Below are positions 1-12,600 of a stretch of DNA of 64,000 bases, in pieces; within the stretch, counting starts at the first letter, position 1, and each line of letters opens with the position of its first letter. Below the pieces are notes generated by a model, which saw nothing but the letters and a program-made list of their open reading frames with translations, made no database searches and was not told the origin of the DNA. The position numbers were made by a program, and so were the translations under genes. This stretch comes from Moesziomyces globuligerus (taxonomy: Eukaryota; Basidiomycota; Ustilaginomycetes; Ustilaginales; Ustilaginaceae), in the NCBI GenBank assembly GCA_030849465.1, contig JARVLF010000008.1:62001-126000 (forward strand), given 5' to 3'.

Positions 1-3000
1 AACGTATTTCCGAGACTACCAACACGTGGCTGCGCTGTCTTCCGCGCCGTGGAGGCGCAACAAACTGTCGGAGGGGTTTGCAAATGGATCGGAGAGGAAT
101 GAAACGCTCTCTTGGACAGCGAAGCTGGCCTGATCTTGTCTCTCTTTCGCATTCAGCGCCTCGAAGCTATTGCGCCTTTCAGGGCGGGACCTCAACGCCG
201 GCACGGTACCATTAGAGCAAGCTGCTACAAAATACGACTAAATTTCAATACTAGGATTCTCTGTACCTGCGTAGCCGTTTGGACCTTTTTGTAACAATGG
301 CATGCAGATCATATGAAAATTAGTTTATGCTTGTTTAAAAATATTTCAAGGCCAGGGCATGAGCACAGCGGATTTTCTGATTTGGATCCGTGGGGATCCG
401 CACGGGACTCTGAGTTATGCACGGGCAATTTGAAGTCCCGCTTTTCTTAAATAAATAAGGACCTTCAGCTTCGGCTCAAAGCTTTGGCTGATCTTCAAGA
501 GAAACCCCGCTGATCCGCAAGTCAATCTCCACGTTTCCGTTGCATGTCGCTTTACCTCTTCTCGACCAGCAGCGCGCGAGTATTGTACTTCTAAGTAGCT
601 TGCTAATCACCTCGCCGATCTTTGAAATCGTTTTGAACACGACCTTGTTGAAAGTTTTCGTTATTCCGCGATGACTTGTAATGATATTGCAGCTTCCCAC
701 GTCAAATTCGTCGTCCGACCAGATGAGACCCTTCATGAGCTGGTCTCTCTAGCCTGCGTGCCAACCGTGGTGGGATCTCTTAGAGTTGCCCTCTGTGCTC
801 TTCTCTCTCTCTTGCCACTGATTTCTTTGCTCGCATGTCGAACCAAGGCCCAACGACGCTCAAGTGCACGATTTGCGATTCTAGGAACGACTGACTCAGA
901 GTCTCGAAGCAATGCACGGTCAGACTTTGTGCCTACGCATTCACGGTGTACTGCCGTATTTTGCAGGCCACACTTTTACTGCCACATCATCCGCCTTTCC
1001 AGCGAAGCCGAGAAGCCCGCACCGCGCTCTGTCGTAACAGCGCTGCAACCCTGTGGGAGTGAAAGAAAGAGGGCGCGGGCGCACGGTCAGGGTCTGTATG
1101 GCGACATCTGGGCGGCATGGTGGACGGGGACGAAAGGTAAGGATCGGGCGCGAGACTGAGACATCCTGCCGAACCAAAGAAGTGCTTGCTGTCTCTCGGT
1201 TCCGCCTCCTCGCTGGCCTGCTGTAGCGCATGGCCTTCTTAACTAAAGACCCAAGTGGCAATCTTCTGAAATCCTGTGAACTTCTTCCCTGGCCTTTTAT
1301 TGACGACCGAGGCCAGACGGCCGAACGAGCCAGTGCGGGACCATGCACGCGTGCGGATGGGCCTTCACCCATCCCCCACCAATCTGCCGTTCCATCCAGC
1401 CGGACTAACGGGTCACACTGTCCATACTCACGGCAAGCTTATGAAAGACGTCCTATCCTCGAAACGTCCTTTTTTGCAGCAGCTTGCGCGCAGAGTTGGT
1501 CTCATCAGATAGCACGCCCAATCATGAGCTCCAGCGTCCTGTCTGGCGAGGCGGCGTGGAATTGCTGCACGGTAAATGGTCATGAACGTAGAGCTGGTTT
1601 TTCAAGCTGGCGCTGCAAGGAGTTCCGAACGGTACGGGCCGTGCTCACATTCAACATTCGCCCGCTCCAAGACCACGTCGAGCATGCAAAAAGACGCTTG
1701 GTTCACGGATCTCGGGTCCGGACCGGGTGCGAGGACCGGCCAGCTCGCTCGCGTGGCGGAATCTTTGTTGAAATTCGCTTCGAAGCATTACAGTATGGTC
1801 GCGAATTGCGGAGCTGTAACGCATGCCGGGCTTGAAGTCCAAACAAACGTATTAAAATACTATATGTGTATTTTGCGAAAGGTGGCGGAGGTCTGGGACG
1901 GGATGGAGAGTCAGCCGATCACGGGTCAGAAAGTTGATCGCCGCTGCTTCAATAGCCCGCCTTCCACTGTACTCCAGACTTTTCGAGAGACCTGTCCGGC
2001 TAGAATGAAAAGATGGCCTGCTATTTTAGAGCACAAGTGAGACATCATGCCCGATGGGCCAGAGAAAACATCGCTCAACTTGACAAGGGCATGCGATTCA
2101 GCTTAGCTGTCTCGAGACGCTCAAGAGCTTAATGTTCATTGATTTATTTTTATTTAAGCTAAACGAATCCGTTCCGCAGGAAAATCGCGCATGTCAATGC
2201 GCCCGCTCCGCTGCAAGATCCCGCGTGGGTGCTTGACGAGCCTCCACACTCAGCCCGGTCAGCTTTGTGGGCGAGACACCTCCCCGACGCTTCTTCGCTC
2301 CGTGCCGCCTGCACGCCCACTGAGGCGCTGGAACCCAAACACGTTCGGTCTCCGCCGCAATCTTGCCCGGGCGCCTGCAGAGCTGGCGCAAGCGGGCGTT
2401 CAGCGCCGAGCGCAGCAGCATAAAGCTTTGCAAAGTAGTGGGCTTGCATGCCGCGCGCCTTACTCAGCCGTCTTCTCGCGAGAACCTGTTCCTTCCACTG
2501 CCCAACGCCGGCCTGAGACGGAATATCTCGTCGGATGTTGCCGGCCTCCGACGTGACGACTCTCGTCATGGTCCATAAGACGTTTCCGCGGCGAAGGACG
2601 GGGCCTCGGAGGCGATCCATGTTTGCTCACCTGTGCGACCTGTCGGTCCTCAAGTCGATACACTGCGTCACGCTTTGCTCCAATTCTACCGCCCTTCCAC
2701 TCTTGCCGGATGGCCGCACGGGATTCTAGTTGCTTGCTTACAAGCACTTGCCTCCTCTCCCTTCGACTGGTTCCATGGGAATGTGGACGACTCCCGATAC
2801 ACCCAGCTCTGATATTTTTTGTAGGTCAGACACAAGGGACCTCCCGTGTCTTCCTCGAGCATCAGACACGATTTCAAGCGTCCGCCTCCTCGTTCAGAGA
2901 TACTACGATGCTGATCGATGGTACGAGTCAATCTTCGCTGTTGACTCGCCGCGGACTTGTTTCCGCGTCCGCCAGTGCGAACTTTTGAGCAATTCAGTCG

Positions 3001-3705
3001 AGTCAGGGAGCGGCACAGGCAGGCACCTCCAAGACCATTAGACCAGGAGACGAGCGATTCGCATTAGTCCATGCTCACGGAGAAATTCGGAGCAGACAAC
3101 TATTTTCTGCTAGCCATAATGTGCCTCATGGCACCCCGTGGCTTTGCAAAAGAGTTCTTGCATCATGTGACAGTCATGAGTAGTTCGAGTACAATTCAGA
3201 TCGGGGCTTTTTGAAGAAGAAGGTATGCTGCATTCTGTATCATCTCGTTCACTGCTGTGATGAATCTCTTGACAGTCTTATTCTTCAATTGCAGCAATCA
3301 TTGGCTTCAATACGCCTAGATTGCAAAGAAAGCGCAGAAAAGTGAGGGTAGACGAAAGAGACGCCGGAGAGTGGTTCGGATCCGCCAAGTCGGGCGTCCG
3401 GTAAGGCGCACGGCTTCTGCGGAACCAGGGTATAGCGGCGGTGGGAGAATCATGTTTCAAAGTCGTCCAGACCTGCTTGCCTCTTGTGGGAGGGAGAAGA
3501 AGACCAGAGTACACCCAGTCCTGCCTAGCAGGTCAGAACCCACTGCAGCTGCATTCTTGCGACCTTCCTTTCCCCTTGCCGGGACTAGTTCGAGCCGAGA
3601 AGCAGAGCCAGATGCACCCATGATCTGCGAAACATCCTCCTTACAGTGTTGCACGATGCGCTTTCCGGTACCTGCGTCTGTCATGTGCCTGCTTGGTGCC
3701 CCATA

Positions 3706-3723
3706 ATTCCGCCTTGGCGGAAT
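3706..3723. repeat. 18-bp perfect inverted repeat with everted CGG triplets
   Basis: The sequence ATTCCGCC-TT-GGCGGAAT has 8-bp arms around a 2-bp centre. It contains CCG-N6-CGG, an everted pair of the CGG triplets that Zn2Cys6 dimers usually read. It lies about 1.75 kb upstream of the Zn2Cys6 gene. A role as a binding site, perhaps for autoregulation, is inference only. Confidence 0.6.
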
Positions 3724-3986
3724 CTGCTTTTCGTCCATCGTGATCTTGGAGAATTTCCGCCTCGTCTCACCGGGCTTCTGAGACGAGACAAGTCGTTGCA
3801 TGTGTTATTGCGAGGCGATCACAGGAGCAAATTAGTGATCCATCGCGAACACGAGAGTGTGAGCCCCGAGATGCGCTGCTATCGTTCACGCTGCAGCATT
3901 GTGAATGCCATCATTTGCTGGAGAGCTTCGTAGGGCTCGAAATGGAGAGCGTCAGCAAAGCATTCGAAGGAACCTTCGCTTGTCAC

Positions 3987-4014
3987 CCTCTCTCTCACTC
4001 TCTCTCTCTCTCTC
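3987..4014. repeat. (TC)n microsatellite
   Basis: A polypyrimidine run of TC dinucleotides, interrupted by one CA step, in the noncoding region upstream of the Zn2Cys6 gene. Confidence 0.85.
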
Positions 4015-4882
4015 CTTGTTTCAAGGCGAGCGCAGCAAACCTGCGATCGCCCGACGTCGCTTTCAATCTTCAAGGGTGCGGAGAAGGGTGCAGGCCAGGG
4101 TCGTCGTGTACTGTGCTGTCAGGATGTGCTTTGTGCAGCAGGTGACCACTCCAGGCAACAGGAAGAGGTTCATGCGCCGCAAGGTAAGGCCGCATTTTCG
4201 ACTTGGCCATTTGAAGTGGCGTGCCCACCTACCTTCGCGAGGCGGGGATCTGCAGATGCTCTAAGCGAATGACAAACCCTGAAAGCAATCCGTGGGTTGG
4301 TCGATTCACCGGATCGCCTAGCCTCGGATCAATGACATTTCTTGGGATTTTTCTTAAATAAAGAACGAGATAAAACATTTTAATTCAGTCAAGCTTCCTC
4401 TTAAATTAGAGTACAGTACTGCACCACCGTTGTACTGCAGACGACAAAAATAAAATAGGAAAAATAAAAATTGTGCGGGAATTCACTTAAATGACAAAAG
4501 CTAACCAGTAAAAATAAATAAAACAGCCAAAGCTCAAATCCTGGGCTCAGTAACGCCTTCTCCGCCCCGCACGTTGGCGGTGCCCCAATTCTAGCCCAGG
4601 CTCGGCGCGGCGGCGGCAGCATGCGTGCGCCCGTTGGGGCGGCGGCCCTGCATGTCAAGGGCGAGAGCGCCGTCCACGGCTGTAGACTCCTACCTGCAGC
4701 CTTTTCTCCGTCGAGGGTGCGTTGGAACGACCCCAGCGGCTCCTCCCGTGTCTACTCGCGTCCCGGCTCCATCTTTTATCCTGGTCCTTGCTTCGGGCAT
4801 CGACTTGCAGTCCTATGCAAGCGTGGCCGTTGGGGCCAGCCCTTCCTTGCATGTGGGTGGCTCGCGGAAGCATTTCGCTCCT

Positions 4883-4924
4883 GCCTCGTGGCCTCCTCGC
4901 ACCACCTCGTGGCCTCCTCGTGCT
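4883..4924. repeat. 21-bp direct tandem repeat, two copies
   Basis: Two adjacent 21-bp units begin CCTCGTGGCCTCCTCG and differ only in their last few bases. They lie in the GC-rich part of the upstream region, about 0.5 kb before the Zn2Cys6 coding start. Confidence 0.75.
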
Positions 4925-5339
4925 CCTGCTTTCCGGGTCTCCTGCAAGCTGCTCGGGCGGTGGTCTGAGACTCCGTCCCGGTCTCGAGTATTTTCCGTAA
5001 CTTTTATCCTTCACGTCCTCCCCTTCTTGACACATGCAATATCGGACAATCATTGCCAATACATGCAGTCCCTGGCCACCCTGAGGAGCAGATGGGTCCC
5101 TGGGCCACGTTTTTTCCGGCCTCCCCCAGCTCTGCCAAGTCTCTCGCAGGCAATTCCGGTCCCAGTGCACCGGGTAAGGCCTGGAACATGGCGCGTTGAG
5201 CCTGACCAGAGAGGCGGATATTGACAAGCTACCAAACAAGATCTGGCTGCGCAGGCGTGCAGCCTTTGGTTCCTGAATACCTCTTCGCCCCTGTCAATGC
5301 ACGCAACGTGTGGTATGTCATGCTCTCCCACATGTAGCC

Positions 5340-5345
5340 TATAAG
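5340..5345 (+). promoter_or_regulatory. Possible TATA box of the Zn2Cys6 gene
   Basis: TATAAG lies 124 bp upstream of the preferred start codon at 5464. It is only 16 bp before the other in-frame ATG at 5356, which would be too close to a TATA-directed start site to be inside the mRNA. It therefore favours the downstream start. Confidence 0.4.
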
Positions 5346-5463
5346 ACCGCCTGGCATGCAATCATTCTCCTCGCTCCAGCCACCCCATCATCCCTCCAGC
5401 CGGACATCCTTTCTCCACAACCTTGAGAGCACCTACATCGTTGCGGCAAGCACCCTCGAACCA

Positions 5464-6565
5464 ATGTCCTCCTTCGACGCCATCCAGTCTCATCCCAACA
5501 TGCAGTCTCTCCAGGACTACCTGGGCTTCTCAACTCCCATGTCCATGTCGCGACGAAGTCGCATTCAGCGCGCGTGTATCGCCTGCCGCAGGAGGTAAGT
5601 TCAAGTGATTTGAAAAGCCAGCTCGGCGCAGCCTTAGAAGCAATGCTGACCACTGTGAATGTCGTGGCAACAGGAAAATCAAGTGTAACGGCAACTTGGA
5701 CGGTTGCGCACACTGCGCCGAGAAGGACCAGAAGTGCCGTTACGAGCCTGTCCCCGATGATGAAAAGCTCAAGGCACGCTCATACAAGCGCCAACTGATC
5801 CACCGTCGACAGCAGACCCGCGTCTACTTTGGCAGGAGGCAGTTCCCTGATCCGATGATGTTCGCCGCCGCCTACGGCATGCCATCCACTCATGTGCACG
5901 GCATGACGCCTTTTCCTACGGGCTTCTACACTTGCGAGCCTACTTTCTCCTCCCCGCCTCAAATGTCGGGAGCTCTGCTCGCCTCTCCATTTACCCCTCC
6001 TTCGACTTCTAGTCCCATGGACCAGGACTTGAACCCATTCTTTGCTGCCGTCACAACCTCCGAAAGCTCGAACCACCTGCAAAGCATCACCGGGACCTCG
6101 GCGTTCCCGCACCCCATCCCAGCACCTCTGATGATCGAACCGCTCACCACACCGGCGCTCTCGTCATCGCTCTCCTCGCCAACTCTTTCGGTCTCCTCGT
6201 CTGCAAGCTCTCTCCTTACTCCCATGAGCGAGACCTTCTCCGGGCTCAACACTCCGCTCACGGCCACTTTCCCGCCTGTCGGCATGTCCAACCCGTGCGC
6301 CTCGGGCCAGACTCACTTCCACGACTTCGTCGGCGGTCTTGAGCTCTACAACGTCCCTTGCATGTCCAACGGACTCGGCGGAAGCGTCCCTTCCTTTCCC
6401 ACCACGGACGAGCTCGTCATGATGGACACGCCAGCCCCTTCCGCTGGATCTTCCGCCTTCTCTACCCCGGAACAGTTTCTGCCTCCGCTGCCTTCCACGT
6501 TCGGATACGTCTCTTCGCTCGAGTCCGCCGCAGCTAGGTCTGCGCTTGCCGGGGCTCTTGCCTAG
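5464..6565 (+). CDS. Zn2Cys6 (fungal binuclear zinc cluster) transcription factor
   Basis: Probable nuclear DNA-binding regulator of 340 residues. Exons are 5464-5594 and 5674-6565; the 79-bp intron has a GTAAGT donor, a TGCTGAC branch-like site and a CAG acceptor, and splits an Arg codon inside the zinc cluster. Joining gives the canonical CX2CX6CX6CX2CX6C pattern with cysteines at about residues 38, 41, 48, 55, 58 and 65, followed by a basic linker. The rest is Ser/Pro/Thr-rich and acidic patches, with no visible fungal-specific MHR domain, so the protein is short for the family. An in-frame ATG at 5356 would add 36 residues, but a TATA-like box just before it favours 5464. Target genes and pathway cannot be told from the sequence. 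The gene is preceded by about 5 kb without recognisable genes, suggesting complex regulation. Confidence 0.85.
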
Positions 6566-8075
6566 CTTTCAAACCGCTCAACTACTGGCTCATATTCCCT
6601 GGCTTATACCAAACAGCTCCCCAAACATCGGACCCATGCTGCATCACGCCACCATTTGCATTCACTGTATTACTAGCATTCGCTTTCAACATGACATCAG
6701 CCTGCATTGCCTCTATTCATCAAAGTCTGCGCCTTGTGTAAAGTTGTTCCGTGCGCGGGCCACCTCCTATGTTTCGATCAATGAGGTGAAAGTCGCGAGA
6801 CACATAAAGGGAAGCGCAAGGGACGGGTCGGCAGCGCAGCAGGCTACCGAGACAGCTCGCTAAGGACAATGGGACACGGCTGGAATGGACTGAGTCGCTT
6901 TCCGAGACTGGAATCGGGAAGGCTCGTGGCGGCAAGTCGGGAGGCACCCATGTGCGGGCTGATGAGAATCGTCACGGTGGCTTTACTGTATGAACAGCCT
7001 CGTTTGCTCGAACATCGCAAAGGTCGCTTGTAGGTTGCCAACTTAATTCCTGCATGTGTGAAAACAGAAAGAGATGTCTCTTCTGTCAGGCACCCTGGAC
7101 ATGCGGTTTTGGGGCAAATGAGGCCGTGTTTCGGTGGCAAGCCGGTTTCATAGCCTTGGTAATGTGAAAGCAGCTCCATCTGCGGCTGTGATGCAAGGCC
7201 GGAAAAACGCAGGGACCGTGATCGCTTAGGCCTCGGAACCTTTCTTGGACGTCAGGGCAAGTGAGCAGGGGCTACCAAGACTTGAACCCCTTCCTCAAGC
7301 GGCAAGCGGCAAGGGGCAAGGGATGAGCAAGCGTCATCGTAGGAGCTGGCGCACTGGAAATACGTGTCTCAGAGTGGATGCAGATCACAGGGGCAGACGC
7401 CCTTCTTGCGCAATCGGAAAGGCGGGACGCGCGATGCGAGGAAGCCGGACGTCGGCTAGGCGGACGGTGAGACAGCCATGCTGACGGCAACTGCGCAACG
7501 CTTTGTCTTGAGCAGCCGAGAAAATCGTATAACTTGAGCAATTAGTGGCGTGAGCACATCCGTGGTCAACAGCAACGATGGCGAGCGGCGCCAAGCCGGA
7601 AGACACGGTCCATACGGGATGTTCTGCGGTGGGCCGTGTCAAAAAAAAAAAGGACGACCCGCGCGACTGTTTGCACCCCACAAATCCAGCTCGATCCCGC
7701 TTCGCCTTCTTTCGCTCCTGTCCCACGTCTGTCCCGCTTGCCAAGAGCTTCTCTGTCAAATGACCATTGCTTCTTCTGGACTACGCAGCTTCCCGGGTGA
7801 TTGAGCCATCGGCCACCTCCGTTACCTGACAAGCGCTGCACAAAGCGGAGTCCGACCTGCGCCTGACGATTGAGCCTTGTTAGGCCTGTGGTGGGAAAAT
7901 GAAGATGCTGCCCTTGACCATCCGCACGACATGACATCTCCTCTCATCATGGGCGCTGCACTTGTTTGCACATGTCGGTCACAGCGGGCAAAAGGCCGAG
8001 TTGATGCTCGCTAGGCAACGATATGCAGTAAAGCGGATGCGGCTACAAATACAGGATGGATAAACGACCTCATGC
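6566..8075. other. Convergent intergenic region, no gene recognised
   Basis: About 1.5 kb separates the 3' ends of the Zn2Cys6 gene (plus) and KIN28 (minus). It contains an 11-bp A homopolymer at 7641-7651 and several short open frames on both strands without recognisable motifs. It should hold both 3' UTRs; the middle part shows nothing I can name. Confidence 0.5.
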
Positions 8076-9292
8076 TTACTCGAAAGCGAGCTTCCTTGCG
8101 AGGCGCTTGCGCTCTTCGATCTCTTTCGCGTCGAGGGCCCGCTTCTTGCCGCTGGCGCCGTTGCGTGAATTGGCTTGCTGCTTTTCGCGGACCTCGTTCT
8201 TCTCCTTGCTGTCCGAGAGCAGCGGGTGCGATGCCGGATCCTCGGGATCCAGCGCTTTTGTAGGATGCCGTGGGAGCTGCTTGAAAGGCGTGGGAGGCGG
8301 ACTCTGCTTGAAGTATGCGTGGTGAAGTGCTTGGTTGGCGCTGAGCCGCTTGAGTGGATCGTACAGCAGAGACCTCTGCAAGAAGTCAAGCGCCTCTGGA
8401 CTCGCTGCCAAGAAGAGGTCGGCAAGATTCGACTTGGGATGCTGCTCGAAGGACTTGTAGTCGGGGAGCGACTTGTGGCTTGGCCATTCTTTCTCTGTCG
8501 GCGTGCCTAGCGCCTTGAAGATGGTGGTGAGCTGATCCGGATCCGACTCGCCGGGCATGTACGGAACACGGAGCATGAGCTCAGCAAAGATACAGCCGAC
8601 GCTCCACATGTCGACTGCCGAAGAGTAGGCGCGGGAGCCGAGCAGCAGTTCCGGTGGACGATACCATCGAGTTACCACTTGGTGCGTCATGCGAGCGCCC
8701 GGATCGCCGTGCTCGCGCGCAAGACCGAAATCGGCAATCTTGAGCTCGCCTTGAGGGGAGATGAGCAGGTTGTTGGGTTTCAAATCGCGATGAAGGACCC
8801 AATTGCGATGGCAGTACTCCATTCCACGACACAGCATCGCCATCCAGCTCTTGATGTCCGCTTGCGTGAAGATCAACGCCTTGTCCTTGATGAGCGCTTC
8901 CAGATTCGTATCGAGGAACTCGAGCACCAGATTGAGTGAAGGCGAAGCTGAACCAGAAGAGAAGACATCCACCATCTGTAAGATTGTGTAAGATTTGAGT
9001 GTGAGTGGGTCGTCTCATCTCCAAGCGCTCTGTGGCTAAGCTTCTTCGCTGTTGAGATACGCACCTTGATCACATTGGGATGATTGAGCTCCTTGAGGAA
9101 TTTGACCTCTCTGATCGCGGTGACGTCCATGCCATTCTCGTTCGAGACGATCTTGATCTTCTTGATGGCCACCTTTTGGCCCGTCTTGACGTTGCGCGCG
9201 AGGAAGACCGAGGCGTAGGTACCTTCACCGACCTTCTCCACTTTGGCGTATAGGTTGCGGATCGCAAGATTCTGCGCCGCCGCGGTCTCCAT
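8076..9292 (-). CDS. KIN28: Cyclin-dependent kinase 7 / Kin28, TFIIH CTD kinase
   Basis: Predicted catalytic subunit of the TFIIK module of TFIIH, which phosphorylates the RNA polymerase II C-terminal domain at promoters. The 375-residue protein is coded by exons 9065-9292 and 8976-complement end at 8076 (second exon 8076-8975); the intron 8976-9064 (89 bp) has GTGCGT/ACAG borders. Visible kinase features are the glycine loop VGEGTYASVF, the VAIKKIK lysine, a NGMDVTAIRE helix (PSTAIRE equivalent), HRDLKPNN, DFGLARE and a T-loop MTHQVVTRWYRPPE typical of CDK7, with the phosphorylatable Thr kept. The C-terminus (about residues 300-375) is charged and lysine-rich. An upstream in-frame ATG at 9322 would add 10 residues; 9292 gives the family-like N-terminus. 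Length fits the family. It lies 335 bp downstream of the choline kinase gene on the same strand. Confidence 0.92.
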
Positions 9293-9627
9293 GATGTGCA
9301 GCGCTTCTGTCAGCCTTCGCACGGCTATGTGAGTGAAGTCGACAAGGCGCAGAACAGCAGCGGCCTAGACTGCCGTCGTATCGCTTGTGAGGGGGAAGGC
9401 GAAGCCATCTGTCCAGATCTGATGCTCAGCACACGCGAACTCAGCCGGGGTCTTGAAATGTGGAGCTTCAACCGGGCACGCACGCTCTGAAATCACTTCC
9501 GATTTCCGATGTCCAATCATCAATCCAGCCAATTTGAACCCTAACATGTTCAATGCTTCCCAACACGAGGACTGTGCGATGCTGATCTGAGCGCTGTTGA
9601 AGCCGTGGACGATCCGCCGCATCGGCA
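9293..9627. other. Intergenic region between choline kinase and KIN28
   Basis: This 335-bp stretch should contain the 3' UTR of the choline kinase gene and the promoter and leader of KIN28. No distinct element is recognised. Confidence 0.5.
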
Positions 9628-12600
9628 TCAAATGGCGTCAATGCCCATCTGCTTGAGCTGCTTGAATTCCTGTCGGAAGAGCTCGACGCGTCCGAGCGCG
9701 TATCGCAGGTTGTCGAACGTTTCGGAGCAGGCAGCGGACGGCACGTTGGGAGTGCTGATCTCGGATAACACCGTCTCCTTGACGGGCTCGCCTCGAGCCT
9801 CCGCAGCAGCTTTGCTGAGCACGGCTTCAAGCTCTTCCTTGGCAAATACGATGCCCCACAGTCCCCAGACGGCGTGGGTGGCGGGACTCCAGAGATGTAC
9901 CTCGCGCTCCAGTCGGTCGATCTCTCTCTCGATGCTGGCATCCAGCGAGGCAAGCGCCGTCACTTGTGGCGAAGCCGATCCATCCAGAAGAGGCGACATC
10001 GGTCCCAGCGAGCCTGCCGGAGTGCTGGGAGCAGAGGCATTGATGGCTCGCAACGGCCCAGAGGGCGGTGCTTGCCATGAGGATGAAGAGATCGACTCGT
10101 TGCTCCCTCGCCTGCCAATCACCCTGGTGGATTGGCCATCTGCCTCCCGTTGCATAGCGCTCGGAAGCGTGCTGCTGCCAGACTTCAACGAAGCGCCAGA
10201 CTCGTTCGAAGCCCTCTGAGGCGGGGCGGGGCGGCTGCGCTCGCCCGAAGACTTCTCCAGAGCCGCCACTTGAGCAGCCCCGGTCCCGGGCGTCACTGGC
10301 GCACTGGGCCTCTCTGCCGTGATGGGGCCGTGAATGGCCGACGAGGACGACGCGTATTGAAGGGGAGCGACGGCTGGAGGCAGAACGATATCACCCGGCA
10401 CATCCAGAGCTGCGGAAGTGCCCTTGGTCGCACGACCACCCATACGCAAGAGTCGCCCTTGCTCGACATAGGCACGAAGCCATTTGCGGCGCTGCTCTTC
10501 ATCGGGATAGCTGCCGTGATGAGTGAGAGACCATGAGAGGGTGGGGTGGTGATAGTCGGCCCGCCATTCCTGGAAGTGATTTGCGATGTCGTAGCCACGC
10601 GGGTTCGGGCTGGCATACTCAAAGTCGATGACGACGATGCGGTGATGGAGCGGTGGTGGCTTCCTGAAGTTGACTCGGCTACGGCTCTTGGACCTGACCG
10701 AGTCCGGGCTCTGGGAGCCAGTGGCGGAGGTGGTGCTGTCGCGTCTGACCCCGTTCGACAGAAGACGTGGCATGCCTGCAGGAATGGATGGCGTCTCCAG
10801 GCCGGCTACCTTGGCATCGCGCAATCCGTGACCCGTCTGAGTCGCAGGGGCGGTGGATGCGGCGTTGTAGTGCTTGATGGCTAGCAGGTTGCCGTACTGC
10901 GCATCGTTGTGCGCAAACACGCGTCGCGATGGGCCCTCCTTGCGCTCCCACTTTCTGACGAAGCGTTTGAACTCTTCGACCTCGTGGTAGAGCGAGACGA
11001 GGTCGATGGCTCGGATGGCGCGAAGCGTGTTGCGCAGGTTGCCCGGCGTCGGGCCGATGGTGGCGGTGGAGAGAGCGCTGGAGTCCGCTTGGAGCTCTTG
11101 ACGGATGGAAGGATGGCCGGAAAAGCACATTGCGATAGCCTTGGCGCCGCTGTCGGTCTTTGCGAAACGATCGACGAGTTCGATGACTTTGGCAGCCTCG
11201 ACGGACCATCGCTTGAGCCTGCGCCAGACGCCGGGATACGGGCCACGCGACGACTTTGACTTTTGCGATGTGCGGTCCTGCGAGGCGAGCGCTAGCGGAC
11301 TCATGGGTCCGTTGGTGACGGGGGGGAAGTACGAGTTGGGCGTGCCGGATGCCGACGATGCGGAGAGCGTGGGACTGGAGATTCCAGTCAAAGACGGGCT
11401 GTCGTCAGAGAAGCTTGACTGAGAGTTGTAGCTCGTAGCCAGAGAATCGAGCGAGACGGTGGAGCTGTTGCGATGCGCGAAAGCGGAGGCGCCGCGAATC
11501 TCGATGGAGCCTGCTGGCAAGGGATCGCCGGGGCCGAGGGGAGCAGGGCTTGCTCGCATGAGGCCTCTGTCGAGACCATAGATGTGGGGAGATGCGGCGT
11601 CCTTTTCGAGTGGAGCAGGCGTGTGACGGGAGCGAGCTTTGCGTCGAGGGCGATGGGAGCTGGCCATGATGTGATTCTCGATGCCTCGACCGAAGCCCTT
11701 TTGGCTGGGACCGCGTAGATTGCCCTGTTCGAGGACGGTGCGCATGACTTCGAGTGGGACGGAATGCAGTTCGTTCATGCGACGTGCGACCCAATGTGCG
11801 CGACCCTCCCTGCCCTTGACGACGAGACTTCCACCGGGAAGCATGTAGGCCTCCCTGTCGCCAAAGTCCCTCATGCCGTCCTTGTGGATGGGGTCGCAGT
11901 CGTAGAACTCCTCGACACGGCCATTGGCGAAAGTGCCGAGGATGTGGGGGCCGATCTCGTAGAGGCTGGATAAGGTGTGAAGGATGAGAAGCTCCGCGCG
12001 GCGGGAGAGGAGAGCCTCTGAGCTGGCTCCGTAGACACGGAGGAGTACGGTTGGCGGGCCGACGAGCGTGGGACGGGTGGATTCTGGGAGTTGGTAGCTG
12101 GCGAAGAAGACGGCGTTTGTGAATGCACCGCTGATGCGCTTGAGCTTGAGCCGATCGGGTTGCAAAGGCAGCAAGCTCGGATCGATCGAGTCTTGAGACC
12201 AACCTTGAAGCTGGAGCTGGAGCGAGAAGAGCTGAATCACCTTGGACCGAAACTGGGTAGTGTCAGCTTGGCGCGCATCGAGACGCCAGCCACGAGCGGC
12301 GGGGACTCCTTCTGCATGCATGTCGTCCTCGTCGACGTCGAGAGCGTCGAAGCCGTCTGCGTCTGTTTCGCGATCCGCAGCTTCGTCGTCCGAGTCCGTA
12401 GGCAGGTGCGCTTGCTTGTCTTGTGCGGTCGCAGCTGCTGTCTGAGTGTCGAGGTCGAGATGAGCCGGTGGGGCGGCATCGTCACTGTGCTGCCTGGGCG
12501 ACTGGCCAAGGTAGAGGGAGGAGAAGGCGGAAAGAGCGGCGCCTACGGGCGAGGAGGAGGCGTTGTGAGGCGTGTCGATGAAGCGAAGCGAGCTTGAGGA

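Larger units (their letters stand above)
1..5355. other. Gene-poor upstream region (about 5.4 kb)
   Basis: No open frame here resembles a known protein. The longest frames (about 200 codons, for instance at 1230-1835 and 4625-5224) lack family motifs and overlap open frames on the other strand, as expected by chance in GC-rich DNA. The stretch contains three copies of a CTTAAATAAA element (near 446 on plus, 2150 on minus, 4353 on plus), an A/T-rich block at about 4340-4540, a (TC)n tract, an 18-bp inverted repeat and a 21-bp direct repeat. It is most simply the long promoter and leader region of the Zn2Cys6 gene that follows, possibly with untranslated RNAs. A decayed gene cannot be excluded. 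Confidence 0.6.

Noticed and set aside
4625..5224. 199-codon plus-strand frame upstream of the Zn2Cys6 gene
   Set aside because: Covers a 21-bp direct repeat, is rich in Pro/Arg/Ser and is matched by a 194-codon minus frame; no family resemblance.
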